A stretch of 64,000 bases of DNA from positions 12,572,501 through 12,636,500 of the forward strand of contig CM072345.1 in assembly GCA_036874045.1 (NCBI GenBank), read 5' to 3'. Shown here in pieces: positions 1-9,881 of this stretch. Under the pieces are notes generated by a model. That model had not been told where the DNA came from. It was given only the letters and a program-made list of their open reading frames with translations, and did no database searches. Both the position numbers and the translations under genes were made by a program. The first letter of the stretch is position 1; each line of letters begins with the position of its first letter. Source of the DNA: Cymodocea nodosa (lineage: Eukaryota; Streptophyta; Magnoliopsida; Alismatales; Cymodoceaceae).

Positions 1-610
1 ATCATCACCAAGGATTGGATATACCAACAATTTCGAAGATTTATGGAAGTTGTTGGGAAGGAGTACTACTAAAAAAAGGAAATTAAGAAGCACATTGCAA
101 CATTTCTTGTTGCATGGCACTTGCTGGGACTATTTGAAACTACAGAAATAAAATGCATGCTCTTTGATCTAATATGCTACCATCTAGAGGATTTCATTTC
201 TAGAATAGTCAGGGTTACTAAGGATTTGTTTGGTAATAATTATTTTAATCTAATGTATTAAAATAAGTTATCATTTTTAAAAATACTATAGAATGCAACT
301 TTTTCCTATTCAACAATTTTAGTTCAAATAGTAGTATATTTTAAATTATTGTATAAAATATAAATAATGCATTTTATAATGATTATTGAAGAATGTTAGT
401 GTAATTTCATACACTACTGAAATAATTGTTACCAAATATCTTCAAAGTTTTTAGGTTGGATTGTTTTATATCATATTTAATTTTACTTTTTTTCTTTTTA
501 TTCCTTGTTTCTTATGTACACATCGTTCTTAGTTTTTCTTTTCAATGAGTTTTATCTAATACTTTACTTCAAAAAGTTAAAAACAATTGATGCAACAAAT
601 TCTCTTGCAG
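1..610. other. Left flank, no gene assigned
   Basis: This stretch lies before the first exon I can support. It probably belongs to an intron of the zinc-ribbon gene whose 3' exons follow. The first 230 bases read partly like protein on the plus strand but contain a stop near base 68 and match nothing I recognise. The rest is AT-rich with a pyrimidine-rich end leading into the acceptor at 609-610. Confidence 0.4.
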
Positions 611-2019
611 CAGCCCATAACTAAACAGCATATCCAATCTCTTGCGCACCAAACACCTTTTAGTTCTGTACAGCATGCACACTATCAGTCCACTCATCAA
701 TCTGAAAATACATTTGCCAATATGCATCAATGCCCACACATGTCAAATTTATCCGAAGTTCCTGACATGCACCAGCCATCAGCAATTCCTCAGAGTGTGA
801 CCTGCTTGCAATCCCTATCGGCAGGCCACATTGGAGGGCATTTGCATCTATCGGTGAGTATTGACTCTATTTTTTTCCTTGAAATAATATTTTCATGAAC
901 TTAGCAATGTTTGCATTTTGATAGCTTGTTATGATTTTGAACAAACAATGCAATGCAATTATTTCATGGCAAAACTAGGGAGTAGCCATGAACTTTGATA
1001 AGTTGTTTTTTGTTTTTTCTTGCGAGATGAAGTGCTTCATAAAAAGATGAAAGAGTTAACAGAAAACAGTTCTCTTTTCACAGCTAAATTTGTCTATTAT
1101 TTCAGAATTTTGTCTCAAAATTTTTTCGAAAGTTTTGTCTTGGGGTATCATCACATGCCCTAAGAATTAAATTTGGGTGGTCCTTTTGTTTCAATTGTTA
1201 ATGGCTTATTGCAGTAATGGTCCTATTAGATCTTAAAATTAATAGTTGAACGGAAATATGTAGCGGAGGATTTCCATGTAACAGGCACTGTTCAGCTCAT
1301 ATTGAAAAAAGTTCTGTATAAACCCCACTTTTAGATATTTTCTCTACATAGAAATAAATAGTCCAAGATCTATAATTTTTTTGAGTGGATTTAATAAGCT
1401 AGTTTTCAAAAAAAGTTGTAATCCTAATCACAATTTCAAACATAGCCTAAATAGTAAACAAAGCCCACGATCTAGATCTTCCAGTGAGTAGTTTCATGCC
1501 TTGAAGCACCCCCAGTCCCCTCCACACCCCCAACTAAAACAGGGTTTTATCAGGTAAGCTTTGACTGCACAATACTGTTGGCTTTTCTTAGAGGCTTACA
1601 TCACTGTACAGGAGGGTGAAGTGCATAAAACATCCAACATCTGTAAAAAGTAAGAGAATGCTACTGTTTTCAAGTAAAATATAGAAAGATTATTACAATA
1701 TCATAAATGTCCTTTAAAACCATACTTTGGGGAAAAATCTAAAAAAAAAGTTCAAGGAAAAGAATAAAAAACGTTATTCTAGTTAGAACTTATCTGAGAA
1801 GCATCCTTAATACTTTAGTGACTGCTCTATTTGGTTAATTTCTATCAATGGCAATCTATTAAGTTCATGCCACTTGTATGTTTCCACGTGTGATGTTCCT
1901 TTTGCTGTTTACTGCAGCCCACTTCACCAGCAAAATATTGCGATGAATGCGGCACACCCTATATAAGAGAAACCTCAAAATACTGCTCGGAATGTGGCGT
2001 CAAGAGGTTAGGAATCTGA
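611..2019 (+). CDS. C-terminal exons of a zinc-ribbon protein (partial, enters from left)
   Basis: Two exons fit together: 611-853 (81 codons, after the acceptor TTCTCTTGCAG, ending at donor GTGAGT) and 1918-2019 (34 codons, after ACTGCAG, ending in TGA at 2017-2019). Both are in phase 0. The first encodes a Gln/His/Ser-rich low-complexity segment. The second encodes a C-x2-C-x11-C-x2-C zinc ribbon (CDECG...YCSECG) followed by VKRLGI and the stop. A terminal ribbon of this sort is usual in plant proteins of unknown role, probably a structural zinc site; I do not recognise the gene. An ATG at 590 lies upstream of the acceptor and is unlikely to be the start, so the 5' part is probably outside the window. 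The final 33 bases including the stop are duplicated in tandem just downstream. Confidence 0.6.
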
Positions 2020-2052
2020 TCGGAATGTGGTGTCAAGAGGTTAGGAATCTGA
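1987..2052 (+). repeat. 33-bp tandem duplication covering the stop codon
   Basis: Bases 1987-2019 and 2020-2052 are the same 33-mer with a single C/T difference (1999 against 2032). The unit starts in the second Cys pair of the zinc ribbon and ends with the TGA stop. The first copy keeps its stop, so the encoded protein is unchanged and the second copy falls in the 3' UTR. Confidence 0.9.
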
Positions 2053-3406
2053 TATTCGTCTTCATCCTTCTCTCCTTGACTGTATATACGTCCAACACTA
2101 TTTATGAAGTAACACGCATTCAAGGAGGTTGAGGTTGCTAGAGAAAAGTCATAGAAGGAAATAACATTATTGCAGAATATATAAATCATGGAGCTATAAA
2201 TGTGTATCCAATTTTTTTACGTTCTCACTTGTAGCTCAGACTTGTTCTTACCAAAGACGCCTTCTGGAATCAGAAGAAAACCAGACAGGCGGCATCAACT
2301 TCTGTTTCCTATTTCTCAGAAGCCTCTTTCCCCTTAGAAGCCCTACCAAAAGTCTGCGGTTTTTCCTTCGTGGAAAACTTACAATCGATCTCTCCTTTCT
2401 CCTCCCACGAGTGAAGTTGTCTATTGATCCCCTTGTCAGGCTTATAGTCAGTCTGTCTTGTAGCGTTTTGTCTTGTGCTTCCATCTTGTAAATGCTTGTT
2501 TTTTAATTAATGATAGTGTCTCTGAACGTATTAACTGCTTTTAGTTTTTTATAATGATCGTTCTTAATTAATGATCATGAACATTTTGTTGTGGAACTGT
2601 AGACGCTTAAATGATTAATAATGAATGTTGGTGTTGGTCTTTTTGCACAAGTGGTTCGAAATTTGACAAAAATACTATCGTCATAAAAAAGCCGAAGAGG
2701 CTTAAATACGTTTTATGAATGTTGCATACCCAAACAATTAGTAATACAATGTAAATCGTCCAAAGTAGTTGTCTTTAACAAAGTTGTTTTACATGTCAAA
2801 AGTGCTTTCCATTAACAAAGTTCCAGTTGATTGTTGCTTGGATCAAAATTACGTGTGAGGTGACAAAAGGAGCTAATTCGAAAGAACCCGAACCCCAATC
2901 ATATGAGAACCCATAAGGAAGCCCAGGTCCCTACGCGGTAGACGCTCGTGGTCGCCTCGCTCCTGTGCGCTTCTTTTGCTTCCACGATCCTCCTCCTGCC
3001 TGTGGCATTTTAATACGTATATCAGATAACTTTGGTTATGATGCAACAACAGTACCTGAATGGTAGGTAAACGTAAAACCATGTATATTATTAATAAACC
3101 CCAACATATACACCGCTTAGCCAATAGCGCAGACTGGAGCCATGTAAAAATAGGATACCGCAGATAAAATTTACAAGACACCAAGGACTTCAACTTCATG
3201 TAATCTTTGAATTTGCGAATCATACCAATTCAAGAGTTATGAAAAATAGTGATCCCAAAATCACCAGCATCATAAAAAAGAAGAAGAAGGCATTCTGTAA
3301 ATAGATTCTTTTTTTTTTGAAGAAGAGAAATATGGACGATAAATTATTTTACAAAAATCACCATGCAGCTAACAGATGGATGGAGTGGTTAATTATTTCA
3401 AGATAC
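2053..3406. other. Intergenic region between zinc-ribbon gene and helicase pseudogene
   Basis: The start is presumably 3' UTR of the zinc-ribbon gene. A less AT-rich patch at 2240-2490 and another at 2880-3010 give short open frames on both strands, but none has a recognisable motif or a splice-bounded structure. The remainder is AT-rich and looks non-coding. The two genes converge here, so both 3' ends should lie in this interval. Confidence 0.5.
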
Positions 3407-6400
3407 CTACTTTGTATCGATGTCCAAGTGTTGCATGTCGCTTGTGAGTTCGTCAACGTCGATCTTCTCGTCAACTCTCCTGGGCTTTGAACGATCTCCG
3501 CGGTTCTACCAAAACAATCGGACCATATAATACGAGAAAAGTGGAATGTCAAATCACGTACAGATCCAAGGCATAGATATCATATGTGAGTTTCAGATTC
3601 GATCCAAAATCTAAAAGTTGCACGACAAACGGTAACCGCGCGTAGGGATACGGTGTAGCATGCGCATACCTTGAAATCTTCCATGGTAAATGACTCGTTC
3701 TCGAACCCAAACTCCAGGCAAGCCCTGCGAATCGCACCCCCTACTTCTCCATCCCTTTCTGCCCTAAAAACGCACCCACGGGCCTCTGCATCTTGGACGG
3801 CATCCTTCCAAGTGGTTCTACTGTTCCCGAGAGTGAACCCATTTCCCACGATCCAAAGGCAGTGCCTGGGGTCACCATACAAACTGATTGGCTAGAATTT
3901 CATTAAAGAAGAGAAGCATGAACAATTTTAATTTATTTAGTCATGACCTCGCTCTCGTCAAGGCTACATTGGTTCGCCTGGGATTGGAGAGGAAGCCGAC
4001 GTTTCCGTTGTCGTTCGACCTCACGGTGGTGATTATTATGACGTCCTCTTCGCTTCCTTGGAATCCATCGACGGTCTTCACTTTCACTTCCACGTACGAA
4101 TTCGTACCTGTTGTTGCAGAGGTCTGGTGGATGAGTTTCTCTTGGATGGCATCCACTTGGGCGGCGTAAGGGGATATCACACAGTTTTTGTTTCCCGGCA
4201 GCTGACACTGATCATCCATCGAAACAAGTATGCATTATGTATACGTCTCGGTAATTATATATATAAGATAATATACACTTAAAGCATCAAACTAAACAAT
4301 CATTTCAAAACCATGCGTGTACGTAGCACCTCTGGAAAGTCTTTGCAATAAGTGGGTGACCACGGATACCTCCACCATGTTCTTCTGGCTGCGTCCGAAG
4401 CTGCCGGGATTCCTCTTTGCCACTCCTGACGTCGATGAACGAGTAGGGGCCATACATGGGTCCGGGAAGATAGCACCTCACGTAGCTCTTCTCCGTCACG
4501 TTGGGGCCATCCACAATCTTCCTACCGTAGAAGTTGAAGTTTGGGAAGACGCTTATGGACGGATGCATTCGGTATTGCACGTTCAGCAGATGCCTTTTGT
4601 GCCCCAGTGAGCTCAACCTTTCAAATAGACTCCTTCCAAGCAAAGCGTTTTCCGATTTCTGCAGAAACCTCCGATAATAAGGCTAAGATTTTTCTTAAAG
4701 ATTCGAACTCATGATAAAAAATAGTGAGAGATTTCCTTTGCAAAAACATTAGTATACATATATCAATGCGTACCTTGCTTTTTACCAATGCAGACAATTG
4801 GCACTCATCACCGATAAGAACCGCATGCCGCAGAGCACCAAGTTGCAGAGGAACGAAAGCGTCACATTCCTTTAACTGTGCAGCCTCATCTATAACACAC
4901 ATCTCCAGCGAGTCTTGCTTTTCTATACCATGCAATCTTCCAGAACTTGCTGCAGTACACAGCACGAGTTTTGCATTTTTCAAGCAGAATCCTTCTATAA
5001 AAAACTGCTTGAATCGCATGGTAGATCCAAACTTTGCAGAAGAGTAGTTAACAGTTGGATACAGCAATCCCTGATCTCTTTCAATCTAGCTGCGTCGGAT
5101 AGGGAACCGACACTGGAAGCGTCATACCCAGGAGAAGACTTTAGTATTCTCTCCATTACATCCACTGGGCACTTCATTTGCAGTAACATTTCTTGCATGG
5201 AATCTATGGAGTTAGTTAATGAGCATCACCATGCTTTTGAAGCTCTCCTTGGAACAAGTAGCACCTGGTACGTGCTTGCACAATATTACGAGACACTTCA
5301 CCAGATTCTTGGAAACTTTGGAAAACCGCCCCTTGAAAAAATCTACGAAACTCAGTATCTTGATATTATTTCCCATACGCTTTTTTCTCTCCCCCTCCTT
5401 GTTCTTTTTCTCCTCCTTCAAATATGCATTATACTGCGAAACATAATTGCCGAGTAGATCACGTAGAGAAGTCAAACGATGCTTCCACCCTGTAAGCTTA
5501 GCAAAGCACGTCTTCAGTTCGCGTTTGTGAAAATCCAAGAACACCTCCTGTACATCCTTGCCGTCCACGTTCATCCGTTCCTTTCTACCGAACATTACAA
5601 TGTCTCCCACAGAGCAAATCTGGTCGGTCGAAGAATCCTTTATTAGCTTAACCACACGGCCCGCGATCTCCACAACAGCAATGTTGGTTGGGGCACAAGT
5701 GATTGTCCTGCATTTCAGATCTTGTAGGAGCGACAACAATGTACCGATCGTTTTCGTCTTTCCGGTGCCCGGAGGCCCCCCAGATAAGACTAATGGAAGG
5801 GCGGTTGGAATGTTGCCTTCTCCGAATCACGCTAGATACGGCTTCTGTCTGGGAGTTGTTCAATCCAAACCTGTCTAAGCTTCGACGGATTTCGTCGCCA
5901 ACTCCATTGGATATGCATAGTTCACCAGCATTTTCAACAACCTGATAATATTAAATACAACTAGTTGTTATATATATATGCAATAACTTGGACACTTGAA
6001 TAATAATAGTAAGTGATTTATTGGTGTTGATCAACAACGTGCCCATTCGTTGGGCGAAAGAACCTTCTCAACGATTAGATTATTTATTTTCGTTGCAGTT
6101 TCCTCGTCCAACGCCTTCCAAATATGACAGTAGGTTACAGTGTTAAGCAATGAAACAACAAATGGGAAACACCTGGATGATTCTTTTCCTTTGTACTTCT
6201 CGAGGGAAATCATGGTCGATGCTTTAAACCGGTAAACATTGCCCGGAAGAGAACCATCCTCCCCATCTTCCCCACCTTCTGTTATGATTCCAATGACGTA
6301 CGCGTTCCCATGCCGTTTTAGCACCGACAGGTGCACCGGTCGGTAGTCGGACAGGACTAACAAGTCCCCTCTCTTGGGTTTATACCGTCCACGGTTGGAG

Positions 6401-7083
6401 CTGGAGCCACAAGAAAAAGCTTCGACTTGCCCAATCACGGCACTGTAGGCTCGATCATTCACCGTGTCAGAAAAGGCTTTCGACGGTAGGCACTTCTCGA
6501 TGGATAATATCTGGGTGCAAGGAGCTCTTGAGAAAGCTTCGAAGCAGGAACGCAGATCGCATCGTACTTCTTCCAGAAATGGGTACCTAAAAAATCCAAG
6601 GTATTACTCCATTTTGTCGAAGGTTTCGGGTATCTTACGTATCTGTACATAGAATAACAAATACGTCAACACCACCAGTTGATCGAACATGTGCAACGCA
6701 ACGAACCAACACCTTCCAGATCCTTCGTGCTTATCATGTTTTCTAGAGCAGTGAAAACCCTAAACCCTAACTATGTTGTCCTGCAATTTTCAGGTGTACG
6801 TGTACATATCAAATTTAGTTCTTAACTTCCACACGGTTTTAGGTTCTGATCAAAAACTATACGTGAACAACACTGACGTTCTCACGTGGTGCATAAATCT
6901 ATACGTCTTCTGAAGTATGACCAACAATCTTAGGGTTCAGAGCTCAAAAAAAAAGACAAATACAACAATCCTTCTGGTGTATGGTAGTACTACAGTAACT
7001 TTATCTCTTTCCTTGTGTTTGAAGAGATCCTGGTTGAAAACATCGTCCAGGGACCAAGAGAACACCAAGTCCGACGAGCTCAT
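3407..7083 (-). pseudogene. UPF1-like SF1 helicase (DUF6469 type), disrupted
   Basis: Approximate exons, 5' to 3': 7083-7000, 6642-6039, 5941-4774, 4658-4330, about 4197-3948, 3865-3670, 3505-3407 (TAG). The N-terminus (MSSSDLVFSWSLDDVFNQDL), the KIPETF block and the later motifs match the plant family of UPF1/SEN1-like helicases that often sits in tandem arrays. Helicase motifs visible are II (VIDEAAQLKECD), III (LIGDECQLSAL), IV (QYRMHPSIS), V ([13 protein letters not shown]) and VI ([11 protein letters not shown]). Lesions: TAA in frame at 6604-6606; an extra base in a C6 run at 5776-5781, shifting frame inside Walker A (GPPGTGKT); a 4-bp duplication at 5212-5219; a frameshift at the A6 run 4999-5004; a frameshift near 4406-4408. 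Phase also fails to match at the second intron and between exons 4 and 5. Homopolymer sequencing error could explain some, not all. NAD synthetase and ARF exons (5.7 kb) in the same sequence are intact. Confidence 0.92.
6755..6770 (+). repeat. Two telomere-type repeats (telo-box) in helicase intron 1
   Basis: The sequence AAACCCTAAACCCTAA is two units of the plant telomere repeat. It lies in the first intron of the helicase pseudogene, about 310 bases downstream of its start codon on the minus strand. Telo-boxes are known near plant promoters and in first introns of expressed genes; two units can also arise by chance in AT-rich DNA. Function here is only a guess. Confidence 0.5.
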
Positions 7084-7256
7084 CCTTTCAGCCGGAGCAA
7101 TTCGATTTGCTGCTTTCTCTGGTTAAGCACCGCCGGCAAATTAACACGGCAAAAGAAGACAAGTCTCTTCCCTTCAATGGCCCAAGAACGCTTTTGAGCA
7201 TGAGAGCGTTGGTATACTTCGGCCGTGGTTTATTTAAATCGAGATTATGATGATCA

Positions 7257-7374
7257 CAGTTGTCGAGCTGCATGGTAAAACTTCTGCATGATGTGATCGC
7301 TTGTTTTGATAACATGGTAAAAAACTTCTGCATCATGAGATCGCTTTGTTTTGACAACAGTTGTCGAGCTGCAT
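7257..7374. repeat. Imperfect tandem pair upstream of the helicase pseudogene
   Basis: Two imperfect copies of about 42-45 bp (7271-7312 and 7313-7357, both starting CATGGTAAAA and containing CTTCTGCAT and GATCGC) stand side by side. The segment ACAGTTGTCGAGCTGCATG flanks them on the left and recurs at 7356-7374 on the right. The block lies about 190 bases upstream of the helicase start codon, so it could fall in the former promoter. Confidence 0.7.
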
Positions 7375-8526
7375 GATGCATGCAATCTTTTTAACGTGAT
7401 TTTCTCGCTTCGATAATATCTTTTAATTTTCACCATAAAAAATATTTTTTACTCAAATTTGTCATGGTAATGTAGTGCAGTTGGTAACTGATTGATAAAT
7501 TAAGAGCTTTAACGAGCACAAAAATTATCATCATCGAGAAAATACAGTATAGCTATTTTTTTTCGTCGAAAAGTCTTTTTTTTCTTTTAAAAAAAAAAAA
7601 TTGTGTTGAAATTTCAGATAAAAATAATATTATTATTTAAAATTTTTTACTTAAATTAAAATGTTCTGTATTGAGAAAGGCCTCGGAAAATGAATCGCGT
7701 AAAATTGCCTGCGCACTGGTGTCATCTTTATTAATATAATCATCGTAATGATTGGATTAATCTCTAGTTCCAATTAATATATTTAAGAAGTATGCAGATA
7801 GGGTTGGATTCGATGTCAAGCAATGGACAAAACAACATGATTTGGATCCAAAGTTACAAAAGCTAGTATGAATTAAGCCGATGAAAATTGGTGTACTATT
7901 CTAGGGAGGAGAATAGTTAAATAAGAAGAATCGTACTACATTTAGGAACTCTATTGAAATTTAATTAGAGTGCTACTTCTGGCTCTACGTACTTCAGATG
8001 GCATTTGGATCAGTGATGAGAGATTTGGTTTAACCAAAAAAGTACCTGTAAAGCCAAGATTCAATTTTCGAACGATTTTGATGTGCAGATAAGGAAAGTT
8101 TGCCAGTTCAGTTGCACTTATTGAAGATTAAGCGAAAGATATATGATCTAGTAGAACATGCATAATCGTATCAACGTCAGACATGTTTATCATAAGGCAA
8201 AAGGATCAACTAACCTTGTATACGTATGTATATTTAGGTCTGTAGCCAGGGTCTTCCATTTGATAAATATAGCTTCCAAACACGAACATATAAAACCAGC
8301 CCCTAGCCATGCATTGATAGATGAAAAGTGTGCAGGATATTCATTCCTTCGTCGAATCAAAAGTTTCAGGTATGCGTACGTGTGCGTTGTAGATGAACAT
8401 ATTTAACGAACGTAGACATTCATTCCAAATTTTCTTCTCGTTGAGCATGTGGTCCGATGACTATGAAAGTGTTATACTTGGGAATAATTTATAATTAGTT
8501 CTTGTTGAAGCATAGGCTTCAACGGA
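7375..8526. other. Intergenic, no gene seen
   Basis: This is AT-rich sequence between the helicase 5' end and the tRNA. A short open frame at 8158-8406 has no recognisable motif. I see no coding exon, structured RNA or clear repeat here. Confidence 0.5.
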
Positions 8527-8608
8527 GTGGACGTGCCGGAGTGGTTATCGGGCATGACTAGAAATCATGTGGGCTCTGCCCGCGCAGGTTCGAATCCTGC
8601 CGTCCACG
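8527..8608 (+). tRNA. tRNA-Ser(AGA): tRNA-Ser (anticodon AGA)
   Basis: The 82-base sequence folds as a class II (long variable arm) tRNA. The acceptor stem pairs GTGGACG (8527-8533) with CGTCCAC (8601-8607), with discriminator G at 8608. The anticodon loop reads CTAGAAA, giving anticodon AGA, and the T arm contains GGTTCGAATCC. The variable arm TGGGCTCTGCCCG forms a stem as expected for serine tRNA. The A box (TGGTTATCGGG region) and the B box (GGTTCGAATCC) serve as the internal RNA polymerase III promoter. There is no intron. It looks like a nuclear-encoded, functional cytosolic tRNA-Ser decoding UCN codons. Confidence 0.96.
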
Positions 8609-8613
8609 TTTTT
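8609..8613 (+). terminator. RNA polymerase III T-run terminator
   Basis: Five T residues follow directly after the discriminator base of tRNA-Ser, with a second T-rich stretch a few bases on. A run of four or more T ends Pol III transcription. Confidence 0.85.
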
Positions 8614-8799
8614 AATCTTTTCATTTTGGCCGACGTTCTTTTTACTTTTTCATCTTCGAAGACAGCGAGCGCCGACGATATGGATTCTCCTGCCCTACTA
8701 GTATTTTTTTTATCATGTATATCAAATCAGTACGTCAATGCATTTTGGATTGGTGGATACATAAAAAATATTTGTGTTAGAGTTTATATTTTGTATTTT

Positions 8800-8935
8800 T
8801 TTGATATTTTAAAATATTTACGAATATTAGTTAAAATATTTATGATTACTACTTAATATATATATATGATTACTATTAAAAATATATATGATTATTATTT
8901 AAGATATTTATGATTACTAGTTTAAAATATTGACT
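8800..8935. repeat. AT-rich short repeats around TATGATTACTA
   Basis: The motif (TA)TGATTA(C/T)TA is repeated at least four times within 130 bases, mixed with TATATA tracts and variants of AAAATATTTA. It looks like low-complexity satellite-like DNA, with no coding sign. Confidence 0.6.
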
Positions 8936-9014
8936 CTTTGTAGTACTTTCGAGGATACCTCAAACAGTAACTCTTGCGAAATATTTTCCACCAACGTACA
9001 ACCCTCGAGATATA

Positions 9015-9255
9015 ACCACTAAAGTATTTATTATGTTAGATAATTGTGTTATTGTATTTATCATACTTTTGTAAATGATGTAAAATGTATTTGCATATAG
9101 TTTTATATTTATTTTAAATGTTAAATATGTATAACTAAGTATTAATTGTGGTGAATCAACTAATAATCATGTCAAAATATGGTACATTTATTTTATAGAT
9201 CTTTCAAAATAGTTCAAAAAATTCTCGAATAATTATTGTGCTCTCATGTTATCGT
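9015..9255. repeat. Dispersed AT-rich repeat, copy 1
   Basis: This stretch shares order and wording with 12745-13035. Both contain ATAGATCTTTCAAAATA, then a TCAAAAA tract and an AATTATTATG/TG segment ending in a TATCGTGT-like string. It could be part of an old transposon. Its boundaries are uncertain. Confidence 0.45.
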
Positions 9256-9823
9256 GTAATAATTGTGTAAATGGAGGAAAAGTTGGCACAGCTATGAGGG
9301 TATTTTAGACTTTTTGCAGGCAGTGTTATTAGAGTCTGTACACAATTATGAAAATATAACTATCGATATTTTTCTCAGCTACGACGAAATGAGTCGGTGA
9401 AAAACATAAATTACCATATACAGTGGTTACATTTGATTGGCACAACTTCAATTCCAACTCTGAACAGTAAAATAAGCTAGAAATGGGTACAACCAAACGT
9501 AGCCTAAGAAAGAAAGAAAATGGGACATTCTTCATTCACTTGGTTTGTTACCATGTATGTAGCCTTGTTGTTTGACAATTGTTGCAGCAACGTTTATTCA
9601 CCAAATAAAACTAAAAAAGAACAAAGATTATTGCGAATCTGAGAGAAGAGTAAAGCTGTAAAAGGCTTTTCACAAATAAAATCATGATTACAATTGCGTA
9701 AAAGAGGGGCAAATTAAGCCAGAGACAACCTCTCTGCCTCCAACACGTATTCGAGAAAATTTTCATCACCTTCCAATCTCCTTATTGTCACAAACGAAGT
9801 CGGGTGATGTTTAACATCAAGGG

Positions 9824-9850
9824 ATAATAATAATAATAATAATAGTAATA
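9824..9850 (+). repeat. (ATA)n microsatellite
   Basis: ATA/TAA units run for about 27 bases with one interruption. They lie just beyond the stop codon of NAD synthetase, in its likely 3' UTR. Confidence 0.85.
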
Positions 9851-9881
9851 CCAGAAACATCCACTATTCTGCTTAAGGCCC

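Noticed and set aside
2248-2484. Minus-strand open frame of 78 codons, basic and Arg-rich
   Set aside because: It has no family match, no splice context, and an equally open plus-strand frame; it lies in the probable 3' flank of the zinc-ribbon gene.
2873-3223. Minus-strand open frame of 116 codons downstream of the helicase
   Set aside because: It has no recognisable motif and lies beyond the helicase stop at 3407; codon use and composition look random.
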